Source: Pithys albifrons albifrons (Eukaryota > Chordata > Aves > Passeriformes > Thamnophilidae). From it: a DNA stretch of 64,000 nt. The notes beneath the pieces are model-generated. The model made no database searches. It had not been told where the DNA came from and was given only the letters and a program-made list of their open reading frames with translations. Both the position numbers and the translations under genes were made by a program. The stretch's first letter is position 1. The number at the start of each line of letters is the position of its first letter. Of this stretch, positions 11,701 through 23,848 are shown in pieces. Location: positions 57,900,977 to 57,964,976 of the forward strand of contig NC_092497.1 of the NCBI RefSeq assembly GCF_047495875.1. Reading direction: 5' to 3'.

Positions 11701-12589
11701 AAAGAGGAAGGGTAAACAACCAATGTAATTGCCAGGCAGTGCATACCAATGCCTTTTATTTTTCACTGCTGTCAGTAATCAAGCATTTAACATTTGGCTG
11801 TACTCTATTCCATAACCAAAATGCTGTGGGAGTGCTTGAAAATAAAATGAAATTAAATGTTCTCAATCATGGGATATATATGAGTTTTCTTTAATTATTT
11901 GAAGTAATGATCTTGGCGTCTTTCCTTAGAAAAATCTGGCTTTTAAATTTTTAAATTTAATTTGTATTGTTTTGTTATCTCTTACTTTCTTTTTTCCTTT
12001 TTTACACCACTTTGTCTCTCTTGTTTACAAACTGCAATACAGTGAGAACCTTAAAACTCTATTGCACAGCCAAGACCTTTAAATAATGGGGAAGCTAGTC
12101 AATGGTGAACAATATAAGTGCACAAAATTATCAACTTACATTTTTAGGCATTTGCAGCTTTTTACACTAAAGAGACCTTCCTTGGCCAAATTTCTTTCTA
12201 TCCAACTAAGTGAGAATTTCCTTTGAAGTTTTCTCAAGATCTGGAAACTTTGGTTTCCTAAAGAAGAAGGCAAACACAGTGGTTTTGGCACCAGCCAGCT
12301 ACCAAAAATAAAAAAAAAAAAGTCCTAGGAGCCTTGATCACTTCTGAATACCCTGGATTTATGTTGCAGTTCTGTATTATCCAAGAACACAAGCAGACCA
12401 TGCAGCTTATTAAAAAATGCATGCTGATGTGCAGATATGGAATAAATCTGAGATAGGCAGAATTTATGTGCAGAAGTAGCTACACAGTACAGGCAGAGTT
12501 TGTTGTTGTTGTTTTTTGTGGATTTGAGTGCACTGCTTCTCAGCCTTGCAGCTGGTATGTCCATCTTTACAGAACTATTTAGGTTGTCT
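8791..12589. other. Unassigned DNA with an A/C-rich tract
   Basis: No gene is recognised. An AACCAAACC-type tract lies at about 9930-9966, and a T-run at 9463-9472. Nothing else stands out. Confidence 0.45.
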
Positions 12590-12910
12590 TTAGATCAGTG
12601 GGTCCCACTGCTTTCCTCAAGGAGAGTCAGCAAGACCAGGTTTGCCCAGGATTGTGTCCAGCTGCATTTTGCATATCTTTGTAGTAGATTTCACAGTTTC
12701 TCTGGGCAACCTAGTGCTGTGTTTGACCACCTTCACTGTAATAAAGTATTTCCTGATGTTCACTAGGAACGTCCTGTGTTTCAGAGCACATCCATTGCCT
12801 CTTTTACTAGCATTTGACACCACTGAAAAGAGTTTGGCTTCATCTTCTTCCGTCCCTTCCATCAGTTGTTTGCACATGTTAAGCCTCCTCTTATGCAGTA
12901 TAGAAAAATA
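12590..12910 (-). mobile_element. CR1 LINE fragment (3' part)
   Basis: The minus strand reads as the C-terminal coding end and 3' region of CR1 ORF2. The plus-strand phrases for 'TTGCCCAGGATTGTGTCCAG', 'CTCTGGGCAACCT' and 'AAGCCTCCTCTT' are typical of an inverted avian CR1. It is well diverged, with several stops, and lacks the terminal octamers, so it is old and truncated. Confidence 0.7.
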
Positions 12911-13152
12911 ATCAGCTGAATACTTGTTCATTACTTTGGATATATCCATTGGTGGTGTTAATGCTTTTCAAAAGATGCAGAATGTATAACCTATGAAAAA
13001 TCATATATCTTTCAACTTTGACAGTAAAAAGGCCTTAGGGAGGGCCACAGTGTGTAAAGGGTACTACATGCCTCAATGTACTACACTTTGTTCTCAGTGT
13101 CAGAGTCTATATGGATATGATAGTGATGTCTTTTAAAGTAATTTATTTAAAA
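12911..13152. other. Spacer between two CR1 fragments
   Basis: About 240 bp of AT-rich sequence without a recognised feature separates two CR1 fragments of the same orientation. It may be old host DNA or a diverged CR1 section. Confidence 0.4.
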
Positions 13153-14020
13153 TCATAGAATTATAGAATATTTTGAGTTGGAAATTTTACTTAGTGCAAC
13201 CCCACTGCCAAGGACACTGTCAACTAGATCAGGTTGCTCAAAAACCCCAGCCTTGAATGTTTTCCATGGATGGGGCATTTACCACCTTTCCAGGCAATCT
13301 GTGTTTCATTACCTTAATTTTAAAAAAGTCTTCCTTATATGTAATCTAAATAGACCTTCATTCAGTTTAAAGCCTTTTCCTTCCTGTGCTGGGACCCCAG
13401 AGCTGGAAGGAGCACTGCAGGTGGGTCTCACCAGAGTGGAGCAGATGGGCAGAATCCCCTTCCTCAACCTGCTGCTCACCCTGCTTGGGATGCAGCCCAG
13501 GACACACTTGGCTTTTTTGGGCTGTGAGTGTGCATGGCTGGCTCATGTCCAGCTTCTCATCCACCAGCTCCCCCAAGTCTTTCTCAGCAGGGCTGCTCTC
13601 GATCTGTTCATCCCTCAGCCTTTGCTGATACTGGAGTTGTCCTAAACCAGGTACAGCTCCTTGCACTTGGTCTTGTTAAACCTTATGAGATCCCCATGGG
13701 CCCACCTCTTGAGCTTGTCCAGATCCCTCTGGATGGTGTCCTGTCCTTCAGGTGTGTCAACTGCACCACTCAGTGTCATCTGCAAATTTGATGAGGGTGC
13801 CATCAGTTCCTTCATCTGTGTCATTAATGAAGGCATTAAATAACACTAGTCCCAGACCAGACTCCCAAAACACACCACTTGTCACTGAAGTCCATTGGGA
13901 CACTGAGATGTTAACCTTTACCCTCTGGATGCACCACCAAACCACTTCCTCATCTGTTGAGCAGCCCACTCATCAAATCCATATCCTGCCCATTCCTTCT
14001 CAGTCTAAACTGGAAAGCTG
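13153..14020 (-). mobile_element. CR1 LINE fragment with 3' terminus and RT C-terminal part
   Basis: The plus strand begins ATCATAGAATTATAGAAT, the inverse of the CR1 3' terminal repeat, so the 3' end is at about 13153. The minus strand then encodes the end of ORF2. The frame at 13757-13969 reads into KFADDTE, the FADD form of the reverse transcriptase active-site motif, and the frame at 13642-13836 continues with [22 protein letters not shown], a typical downstream CR1 segment. Frameshifts and stops break the frame. The 5' part is missing beyond about 14020. Confidence 0.85.
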
Positions 14021-15252
14021 AGTTCACCTTTAGCTATTACTGATTTAAATTCTCTATATTGAAAGCAGAGTTTTGGTTTTAGTATAACATCCCCAAACAC
14101 TACGTATATTGATTATTGCATAACTGTACTTAAACTAAGATCTGAAAACCAATAAAGAAGACACCAAAATTATGCTCTAGGACATATTATTTCTGAAGGA
14201 ACAGACAGGTTGTTACAAGTAGAAAAATAATCCTCAAATATATAAAACAAATCTCAATTTTATTCTTGCTCCTCTTAATTATTTGATCTTGCTGACTGTC
14301 TAAAGCTGAGCCTGAAGCAAGAGTTTTAAGATTGAGATGTTGCATTTTTGACATGTTAAAATTAGATACCTGAATGAAACTTTGCTTTTAAGAACAGAGG
14401 TGAAAAAAACCCAATAGTTGAACAAATCCTTCAATCAGGTAACAGAAAATAAGAGTAAACACTATTTACACTCAGAAATTTTAGCATAAATAGATCTGCT
14501 GTAAAATTACTTTAAACAGACAGTAAATAATCTGTTAAGAACTCATGATGCCTTCAAATACATAGCTTTGTCACTGTGCTATACTGTTTTCACAAGAAAG
14601 CTCTACAAATAGTTTTCAGGGTTAATGTTGCTGATGCTTCCTCTGATGGGGTAATTCTGTCTCCTTGCTAACTTCCTTTCCATCTTGTTCAATATCAATA
14701 ACTTGTACCAATTCTAAATGATGTTATATTTTGTCAAGGCCACTATTTGAATTTGTCTCTCTATTATATTTCTAAAATAAATATGGATACTTCAAAGAAG
14801 GTAGAAAAAACATAGTCTGTTTCTTGTTAGTGAGATTGCTGAGAGTGTGGTATACCTTCAGTGATAACATTGTCGAGCAGGCTGCTATGTTTCTCCATTT
14901 TTATTCCTGAGTAATTAAAATTGATGGGGATTTGCTTAAACCTGATCAAAATTCTTTGCCCCTGTGGCTGTATAGCAGTGGGGAGAAAATTAAATCTCTG
15001 AGTCACAATGTCAAACGTTGAGATATAAATTAACCGTATGAACGATAAAGTTTTACTTTTCAGGTCACACTCCAGAAAAAGTGTTTTGTTCCTTGTATCA
15101 TTCACATGAGAAATTCCACTGAAATAAGACTATTCTTCTAAATGTAATCATGTATTTTTTTAATTTGAGGGGTATGATGCTTTTGGGCACAGTCAGCTAG
15201 TTGACAAAACTAATAGATTTAGACTGAACTAAATGCTAGATGTGACAGCAGT
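14021..15252. other. Unassigned DNA
   Basis: I see no gene or recognisable repeat. A 92-codon open frame at 14827-15105 (minus) has no family signature. Confidence 0.45.
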
Positions 15253-15592
15253 ACTATATGTTCAAGGCAGTTAAATGCCTCCCTGACATCCGATCCCGTC
15301 AGATCTCAGAAGCTAAGCAGGGTCAGCCCCGGATTAGTACTTGGATGGGAGATCTCCTGGGAAATGCCGGGTGCTGTAGGTTCTAGTCCTGAGGACTTCA
15401 CTGGCACCGTCCAAGCTCGCTTGGCCGTGGCAGATGAACCTCAGGACTTAAACGGTGGGGCCAGTTCTGCTCACGCTGAGCCTCACCTAAAATCCACTGT
15501 GCAGGCTGGAAGGGCACAGCCATGTGGAGACAGCCCTTCCCAAATCTTTGTTCGCGAAGCCGAGCCACACACACACACACACTATATGTTCA
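15253..15592 (+). mobile_element. SINE with 5S rRNA-derived head, (CA)n tail and 12-bp TSD
   Basis: The same 12 bases, ACTATATGTTCA, flank the element at 15253-15264 and 15581-15592, so the insertion is precisely bounded. The first ~115 bases (15265-15380) are derived from 5S rRNA, including the internal promoter: AGCTAAGCAGGGTC at about 15312 (box A) and CTTGGATGGGAG at 15340-15352 (box C region). The body of about 185 bp (15381-15565) is unique to the element as far as I can tell. The tail is a (CA)n run overlapping the right TSD. A 12-bp TSD plus a microsatellite tail is typical of RTE-type mobilisation, and CR1 elements usually lack such TSDs. Mobilisation by an RTE LINE is therefore inferred, not shown. 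I cannot name the SINE family. Confidence 0.85.
15266..15380 (+). pseudogene. 5S rRNA-derived sequence (SINE head)
   Basis: The run from GGCAGTTAAATGCCTCCCTGA through GTGCTGTAGG aligns end to end with vertebrate 5S rRNA, with scattered changes and a few small gaps, mostly in the first 35 bases. The central and 3' parts, which hold the RNA polymerase III type 1 promoter, are best kept. The enclosing TSDs show it arrived as part of a SINE and is not a functional 5S gene. Just downstream, GGTTCTAGTCC resembles a tRNA-type B box but may be coincidence. Confidence 0.8.
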
Positions 15593-17552
15593 GAAATTTC
15601 TTTTATCAATGAACATTTTTTCAAGTTTGATCTGTATTTCTATTTACTAAAGAGCACAAAAACTTTAGGGCTTGGTGCTGTGAATTGCAGCCCACAAATC
15701 TTTACTTATTCATATCAGCTGAAGATCTGGTGTGTTTGCCTTTGAAGCTACAGATTGTTGAGCTGTGCTACTGCCATTTACTAATTACTCAGGAAAGTAT
15801 TTGAAGTACTCAAAATCTTGTAAGCCAATCTACATATATACAGTTGACAGAAATATTCAGATTTTTATTAAAATGTACATATTTTCTACACACATCTGAC
15901 ATGCAAACTTTTAAATGAAATTTATCCTATGACAATAATATGTAATCCATATGAAATGCCTTATCTGTAATAAGAACTCGGGCAAACATGACAGAGCTCA
16001 TAACAAATGAAGCTGACCCACACTTGCTAATATTTTATAGTAACAAAAGGCCTTCATATGATAGACTGACATAGAACTACAACAGCAACAGGAAAATAAA
16101 TTACAACCAAGGTTTTGATTTCACTATGCTGTTTAGCATACATTGCCTTCTCCATTTCCAAATGCAACAGAGAAAAAAAAAAGCAAACCACAACAGTCTG
16201 TAGGGTTTGCACTCAGTTACCAGTTACACCATTTTTGGACAAGACACAGAAAAATTAGTTATTCTGGCTATTTACACTTTGAAGGTGCAGTTCTCAGCCA
16301 AGCCTGCTAATTTTGCTTTTATCAAAATTGAGAGCTATCTCACCTTCTTTTTCGATACACCTTGTTGATCTGCTTGAAATGTTTTTTTTTAATTAATCAG
16401 TTTTCCATTGAATAGTTAGTTAAGTTGGATTATGAAGAGCTCTGCCAAGAGCCAGAGCCAGCACAAATGAGAAGCAGAGGCATGTGACTGAGATTCAGAA
16501 AGCAAAGAGGTAGCAGTGCTCTGTTAAGATTGTCTCAGCAGATGTCAAGAAATTAAATCTTCAGAAAGATTCAGAACTCGCTCAGTTAAGGATTCCTTCC
16601 ACCAATACATTCCTCTAGATTCCTTCAAACATAAAAGGTGAGGTTTTACTTTGTGCTAGATTGCCTTATATTATACTGATTGCAGTAGTACTTCAATTAG
16701 TGTACTGATGAAGCACAATGAATGAAGGCAGCAAAGTCACCTATGAACAAAGAGAATTTGAGAAGAATTTTAAATACTGTTCATACATGTTCCTTTTTAA
16801 TGAAATACAAGGTGTCAATGGTTCAAATACTTCTATCAATGCTCAAGTTTAAAAATTAAGGATTTTTTTTCCTTAAAGTCAGTCTTCAGTGACTTAAAAT
16901 TAAAATTATGTAAGAGTGTACTACATTGCTGAATTAATCGGAGTGATCCACTCAGGTTGTACAAGTAAACCTAGTTCAGGTAGACAGTCTAGAAATGCAA
17001 AGCCATTTCATAGAGTGTTCATTATACTGTACATATTTGGTAGATCAGCTTATCTCTCCAGTCATAATAAAACTATAAGGCCAACAATCCTTTCTAGACA
17101 ACTGTGGAAAAAGTTGTTTATCCTGTTGAGGACACCAGGGAATTTTTAGCTGCTCAGGTGTTTGATCAGTTTCCTGACTGATACACCGGGGAACATACCT
17201 GCATGCAAAAGCATCTTGTGACCTTTATCACATGCTTGAGATGGATCACTTAACACAGGTGAAAGGGAACATCACATTTTAGTTCAGAAATATAACTTCA
17301 GAGGGAGAGAGTAGCCAGCATCAGCACTTGAGTAACAGTTCAAATTTAGCCTGCCATGACATGTAAAATTGAAATCAACTACTTTTATTTTGCCCTTGAG
17401 AAAGCTCACATGATACCCTGGTAACCCAGAGCAATTTGAAGTTTAAGACAATGTCGCATGACATAAGTGAAAATTATAATTGTGAATGTTCCAGTTATGT
17501 TGGTAGATCAACCATACAAACACATAGCTAGGCAGGAATTAACAGTCTTTTG
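15593..17552. other. Unassigned DNA
   Basis: No gene, RNA or recognised repeat. Base composition is AT-rich throughout. Confidence 0.45.
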
Positions 17553-17740
17553 ATGGGAAAAAAAAAAAAAAGGAAAAAACCTCCAAAAGAAAACCAAACA
17601 AGAACAAAGAACAAAAAACTCAACCAAAAACAAACAAAAAATTCCCCATGAAAGAAACAAACACAGCAAAGCACACCAACCAAACCAAACCAAAGCAAAA
17701 ATCAACCCCTAAAATTTCTCTCCCCCAAAAACCAGGAAAA
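17553..17740 (+). repeat. A/C-rich low-complexity tract
   Basis: A run of about 190 bases is made almost only of A and C in words such as AAAC, CAAACC and CCAAA, with a poly(A) start near 17560. It is the longest of the A/C tracts scattered over the window. Confidence 0.75.
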
Positions 17741-20700
17741 ACCACACTTGAAGGAGGTGGGAATGGGCTGAAAATGATCCCTAACAAAATATTTTTAAAA
17801 ATAAAAGCTTTTTCTCCTTCAAAAGAATAGCAGGTGGAGATTGAGGTGTAGGAAAGCTTTTTGAGGGGTAGTTTCAAAAAAAATATTTTATTGGTTAATA
17901 TATCTCAGGTGGAACTTAAAATTAATCATGTTGGATAACTGAGTTTAAAACACATAATAATTCAATTAATTGCCTGAATTTCTACGGCATCTGTACAGTT
18001 AAGCTGGGTGTCAGCTTTGATTAGTAAAATACCAGCACTTCATATATTACCTTGACAAAATGGAGAAAAAAACCCAAACAAACAAACCCTAAGGTTTTGA
18101 GGCTTCTCTAGAGTTCAGTGTTTTCACTGGGAATCTTTCACTGGCTTCAAGGGAAAGAGAATCAAACTCTGAATATGAGTTTACCCCTTTTCAGTTTCAT
18201 AAGCTGCTTCCATGTATTTTGTATACCATCAACTTTGTTCACCCTACTTGGCTCAGGGAAAAATAAAGTGTTTTGAAGGCCATCTATTGTATCTGGCACT
18301 CTTTTAGTGAAGGTGCTTGCCAATTAGAACTTGACATTTACAACTAAGAATGTGCTTTCTCGTTAGCTTGTATTAGGCTTGTATAAATGGATTTTATGCA
18401 AATGAACATTTTTTGCAAGGATATCCTTTATTGTATTCACTATATTTTCCTGAAATAAAGTTGCTCAGGTTCTACTTTTTCCTAAACATTTAAGGCTTCA
18501 AGCACTAAATAGTGAGGTAATTTACATCCCTTAAAAATTTTGAACCTGGTCAGAACTCTACTTTATGAAATTTCCAAAGCATAGCATAGAAATTGTAAGT
18601 ACATCCTCCATATTTTTGAGTTAGCTTTCCATAATAAAGTTTACCACAAGTGCTAAAGATTACAGTAATTTGATTACATGGTTGTCCAGCTAAGTATATT
18701 ATGTTACAGAATAAAATAAAAATTATAACCTGACTGGGTCATAATTTAAATTTAACAGCTTAGTTTGTAAAGTCCTTTCAGCTCCTCCCCAGTCATTGGT
18801 TAAGAGGTTGTGTGTTGATTTTTATTTGGTGAATCACACAGGGCAATGTAGATCTGTAGTTTCATTGAAAGGAGTTCATCATTAGAGAGAAAGATCCTGA
18901 CTAGTTTTTATTAAGCTCATTACAGCATGGAAAAAATAATGTAATTCTAACTCCATACACAACTAAACAGAAGACAAAGAGTAGGTGAAAACAATGACAC
19001 AGTTAGTCTCACAAATTAGTGCTGACAATTAGTTAACATGATGATGATGAGAAATACAATCAGCCCCAGAGCAACGTAGCTATCGAGATAGTTCTTGTAG
19101 ATACCATGGCAAAGGTGAATTTTAAGAAAAGATTTCTAGAAAGCTAATAAAAAATCTTTATATATGTACGAGCAAAATAGTACTAAAGAGTAGAAAACTG
19201 AAGATACTTGTTTGAAAAAGTAACAATGAATGTTGTCTTCCTTGGTTAATCAGTGGCACAAATTGTCTTCTCAGCAGTGAATGAAAAGAGACTGATACAA
19301 GCACTGATTGTGTATGAAAGGCCTTGAAAGCAAAAAAGAAATCCATGTTATACAATACAAGGAGAGAGGCAAAAAGGCCACGTTAGAAGTAAAACTATTT
19401 CTCATACATTGGTCCTAAAACACAAAATCCCAATTTAGGCTGTTGCAACCCAAAATTTCAGAATATAGCAACAGTTCTTCAGAATGTTTGTAAAGCTGTC
19501 TTCAGAATATGTATTTTAATTATACTTATTAATAGTGCTTAGCATTGTTAAAGACAGAAACCTATTGATATCATACATATATCTATACAAACACACAAGC
19601 ACCAATCATATACATATCAAGAATGTCAAATTCCTTGTGGGTACTAAACATCCTTACATGTCTGAAATTTTACCTATGATCATCTGGTAAACCATATATA
19701 CAAGAGTGTATATGTATGTGTATACTCAATTGTGAAAGCCACTGACAGATCCCTTTCCAGTTAACATTTATCTTCAGTATGTATTTAGAATCTAACAAGT
19801 AACTCACATTAAAAACAGGTTTCCATTTCTGATCTTCCTTTGGAACTTGCACAGAATGTGCAATTATGTAGTAACATTTCAGTTTTAGTTCAGATGCTAA
19901 GATAAAAAGCCTAAAAAATACAATTTCTACCCTTAAAATGGATAAAAAATTAATCAGAAAAGGCCCAGTCCTGTCATATATAAAGTTTTTTTTGAGAAAT
20001 ACTATTTTAAAAATGTAAGCTAATCACTCAAAATTCTACTACATCTTCGGCTTCTAAAAATGATGCCTCCAAACTAACCATACTTTCCCAAGGTGCTAGA
20101 AAGATCCAATGAATTGCACTTCAAACTATTTTGTTTCAAAGCTACGATTGAAGCATGTGGCTGATAGAAAATAAATTTAGGGGTTTCATTCACATCTTTG
20201 TTACAGCCCAGTTAGCTTTCTGGCTGCATCTACTCTGTAACCATCATTCATGGGAGGACAGGTGACAAGTGTTTTAAATGAGCAACCAAGAATAGTTTTT
20301 AATGTTAGAAAGGGACTGTTTAAACAGGGCACTCAAAGATTGGCAGCTCCATGCAATTTAAAAACTTCTTTACTTAGGACATTAGATTTTGAACATCAGT
20401 GTAAAAATTCCAAACACTCCCTTGCCTATGGCAATGACCAGTAAATTAATAACACCAAGAGGACTGGGATGGCTTTTTTCAGATTCAGTAGTCTGGAAAT
20501 ATATACATATATATTCCATAAGCATAAGAACACAAATATCTTTTTCAAATGTCACTTCCACTGATTAAAATTAATTGTTAGCTCCACTTTAAAAATAGCA
20601 GTAGACACACCATATAGAATTACTGAGGTTTGAATGGAAAAAGTGCATGGATTTACTCAGGCTGTTGTTCAGGCATTAGTTTCGGCTTGTTTGTCCAACA

Positions 20701-21035
20701 GGTGCCTGCTGAATCTAGAGGAAAGTTGATCACTGACTTTAATGAGAGTTCTCTCAATCCTACAATCTCCCATCTTTGAAACTGCATAAAAATACAAAAA
20801 AAAGTCTGCTAAACATTTGAAATAGCCAGCATTGCCACACATGTAATGCCATCCAGGTTTGTGGCAAAATAAAACAAACCCCCAAGGTTTGTATACTAAC
20901 CAAGAGCTCACTGCTTTTCAGTCTCAGCAGCTGTTTACAGCACTAAACTATGCAAAACATATTAATGGTATCATGATCTTGTCTCTTTGAGAACAGTTAA
21001 TGAATCATCTCTTAATAATATGCAACTGTGGGGTT
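17741..21035. other. Unassigned DNA
   Basis: No gene or recognised repeat. A short AACCCAAACAAACAAACC tract lies near 18069. A TA/CA-rich patch lies at about 19570-19730. Confidence 0.45.
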
Positions 21036-21200
21036 TTTTTGTTGGGGACCTTTGTCATGCTTTTTGCTTTGGTTTGGTTTTTTGTTTGTTGCTTGCTTAG
21101 GGTTTTGTTGTTGTTTTTGGTTTGTTTTTGTTTTTTTTTTCCTCTGGGGTGAATGTGTGTGTCTAATTTTTTCAGTTGCCTTTTTTTTTTTTTAAGAAAC
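21036..21200 (-). repeat. T/G-rich low-complexity tract (A/C tract on minus strand)
   Basis: The plus strand is T/G-rich with TTTG, GGTTT and GTTTTTGG words, ending in T-runs near 21130 and 21180. It is the inverse of the A/C tracts elsewhere. Confidence 0.7.
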
Positions 21201-23106
21201 TTTGATTTCTCTTTCCCTATCACAGTTCAAATATTTGAACTTTGTAGGGGAGCTGGATATCGACTGGAAGGGTTCACATATGTAGAATGCATGAACCAGA
21301 TAACCTGATGTCTCACAATCCACTGTCCTGGAGTATAGAACTCTTCCTGTCCTATTAGTTCTTCAGTGCAATAGCAAATTTTACAAGATGTCTTCTACCT
21401 GCTCCATGCCATGTATCCTGCCATTTTACTTAAAAATCATCATGAAGGAAATTTTCATCAGATACTTTCTTTCAACTTTTGCATGTTCTGTTGAGATTTT
21501 GTGGTAAATAGAAATTCGTGCCAATTCTCAGCTTTAATAAGGCATTTTATCTCCAAATATTCGCATCACAAACTATGAATGGCCATAATATTACAATGTT
21601 TCCATATTTTAAGGGGCTATGAGCAGCAACTTAAAGCTGTCCTGCAGGATTAATCAACATAAATTTTTCGATATTAAAAAAAACCCAGATCCATCAATGT
21701 TTCATAAGAGTTTTCAATCAAAATCCATCTTCCCAACTCAAAGTAAGCACCATGTGGTTAAGTGAGTTTCTTTTCCAGTACACTTCAATGCTTCCCACAA
21801 GTTACCTGCTTTACTTTGGTCATGAGTTGGCCAGATAGTTGGACTAGATGGGCACTGCACATCTCTGTTACGGACAGAATGGGAGATTCAGACAAAGTTT
21901 GTTAGAGAGGCTCTCATATTGAATTATAAGGAATGAAAAGGACCTCATTGTTTTTTAAACTCATTTGCAGAGAGGAGAAATAAAGAAAGTGTTTGACAGT
22001 TAGATGTCCCTGGACCAGCCTTGCCAGCTCAATAGCTTTAGATAAGTTATCAGCACTATCATTTGTTGGTTCCTTTATCAGGAATTTCACCAGGTCTGCC
22101 ACAGCTTCACCTCACTGTAAGTATGTTTAACTTTGGGATTGATGAGTCTGGCTGGTTTCAGCATTGTTCAACACCTTCTCCTTTCATAACTGATAGCTTT
22201 GCAAACAGGATATTATTTGAGTCATCTTATGCCCACTTCAGTTTCTACAGTCCCTTCCACTTGAAGTAGTCTCTTCTATTCTGAATCACTCATAAAGCCA
22301 AAAATATTGAAAAATGAAAAATCTGTACATCCTAATAATAGAAATAATAAAAAAAAATTAAAAAATCCTAAATTCATTTGACTGTTTCTTCCCCTCTCTC
22401 TCTTTTTTTTTCTTTTTCTTTTTTTTTTTTAACAGCAGTCAAAAACCGTGATCCACAGGTCTACATATATGCATGAAATGACATTTGCATGAATCTTTTT
22501 ACAGGAAGAGGTTGTTAAATATTTATTACACCAAATTACACACAAAATATAAAATGTTGGTGACATCAATCCTGATGTACCTTAAAATTTCAGGCCATTT
22601 ATTTTACATTAGCTACCAACTTTAGAGAGTTTTCAGAAAAATGTATGAATGGAGTATGTTTCAGAAAACATCACTTGAGGTTAAAAAGGATTAGATCACC
22701 TCTTTGAATTTAACATCAAAAGCAAAAGATTGACTAGTGTGTTCATTTATTTTTTCCTATTTCAAAGTTGTCTGGCTATTTATTTTTGAATGAAACACAT
22801 GTTAATAAAGGTTTAATTCTGCAATTCAAATAAAATGAGCTTTGGTTGTGTTCTTAAGATAGATTGATAAACTAGAAATCATCTGCACCTACTGTTTTCC
22901 CCAACTACAAAGGCACCAGTTATAAACCACAAAAATCAAGAGACTGCTCCTTCACACATGAGTAAGCAATCTTATTACTCTCAGTGAGAGCACTTACCTG
23001 AATAGTCACTACTGGTCACAAGGAAGGAAGCCTCAGACCTCACTCCATATTTTATTAAGGTCTTTTGTGGATTTAGCTCTTAACTGAAGCTTCACACACA
23101 ATCTAA
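21201..23106. other. Unassigned DNA
   Basis: No gene is recognised. A long polypyrimidine run ending in AACAG lies at 22386-22435 and looks like a splice acceptor by itself, but no coding exon follows. Confidence 0.45.
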
Positions 23107-23848
23107 TGTCAAAACTGCTGGTTTAAATGTAAACCGGCAAGAGAAATGAACCCAACACAAAATAGACTATAAGTCAGAGTTACAATTTAATAACAATACT
23201 ACAATAAATGCAATGACACAAAGAGAAAGTCGTTTTAACCCACAAAACCCAGAAGGATGACCCAGCACCCTGGGGCACAAATTCCATGTGGTTCCTCCAT
23301 GTCCAAAGTAAAAGGAAGTGAAAAAGTCTTACAGTCTGGTGAAGAGTGGTGGTAACAGCCTGATTGAAAGTTTTGGTCTTCTCCTAGCAAGGTTCTGGTT
23401 GGCCTCTAGATCCAACAAGTGGCCCCCCAAGGTCTTCAAACCCTCAGATTATGTACCCTCAGGTCCAGTTGGGAGCACCCAGTCCCTCCCCCAGGGCAGG
23501 CAGTTACACAGTGGGTGATCTGACTCTGTGAGTCATGGGGTATTTTGGAATCATTGCTGGCCCATTAGCAGACTCACCCCCTCAGGCTGGGTGTGGAAGG
23601 GCCAATGACTCCCTGGAGGGGAGTTATCAGAGCTCTTACCTCACAGGTGTCTTTCACATCCAGCTCACAACCCGAGGAGTCGGGTGTGCCTTGAGCAGCT
23701 GCTGCAAATGGTCCATTGTTCTTGGGAAATGAATAGAGGGGGTAGAATACATAGCTTGGATCACCCCCACACAGTGATAAACTGGTCCCACCTGCTGAAC
23801 TAGGAAAAAACATAGCATTCCTGAATTTGGTGATGCTTTCATCCTGCA
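23107..23848 (-). repeat. Solo LTR, probably ERVL-type
   Basis: The minus strand starts near 23848 and ends with AAACCAGCAGTTTTGACA at 23107. Just before the end it has CATTTATTGTAGTATTG and an ATTAAA poly(A) signal (plus-strand TTTAAT at 23186-23191), which fit the R/U5 part of an avian LTR as I remember it. The block is GC-richer than its surroundings and has no second copy in the window, so it is probably a solo LTR. Boundaries are approximate and I find no matching target duplication. Open frames inside it look non-coding. Confidence 0.5.

Noticed and set aside
15266..15380. Functional 5S rRNA gene
   Set aside because: Several substitutions and small gaps, lack of a T-run terminator at the 5S end, and the enclosing 12-bp TSD with (CA)n tail show it is the head of a SINE.
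21855..21880. GTTGGACTAGATGGG as a CR1 3' end
   Set aside because: The match is about 15 bases, without the terminal octamers or neighbouring CR1 sequence.
22386..22435. Polypyrimidine tract ending in AACAG as a splice acceptor
   Set aside because: No coding exon or plausible donor pair follows; similar tracts near 31640, 53680 and 59800 show that these are common low-complexity sequence here.
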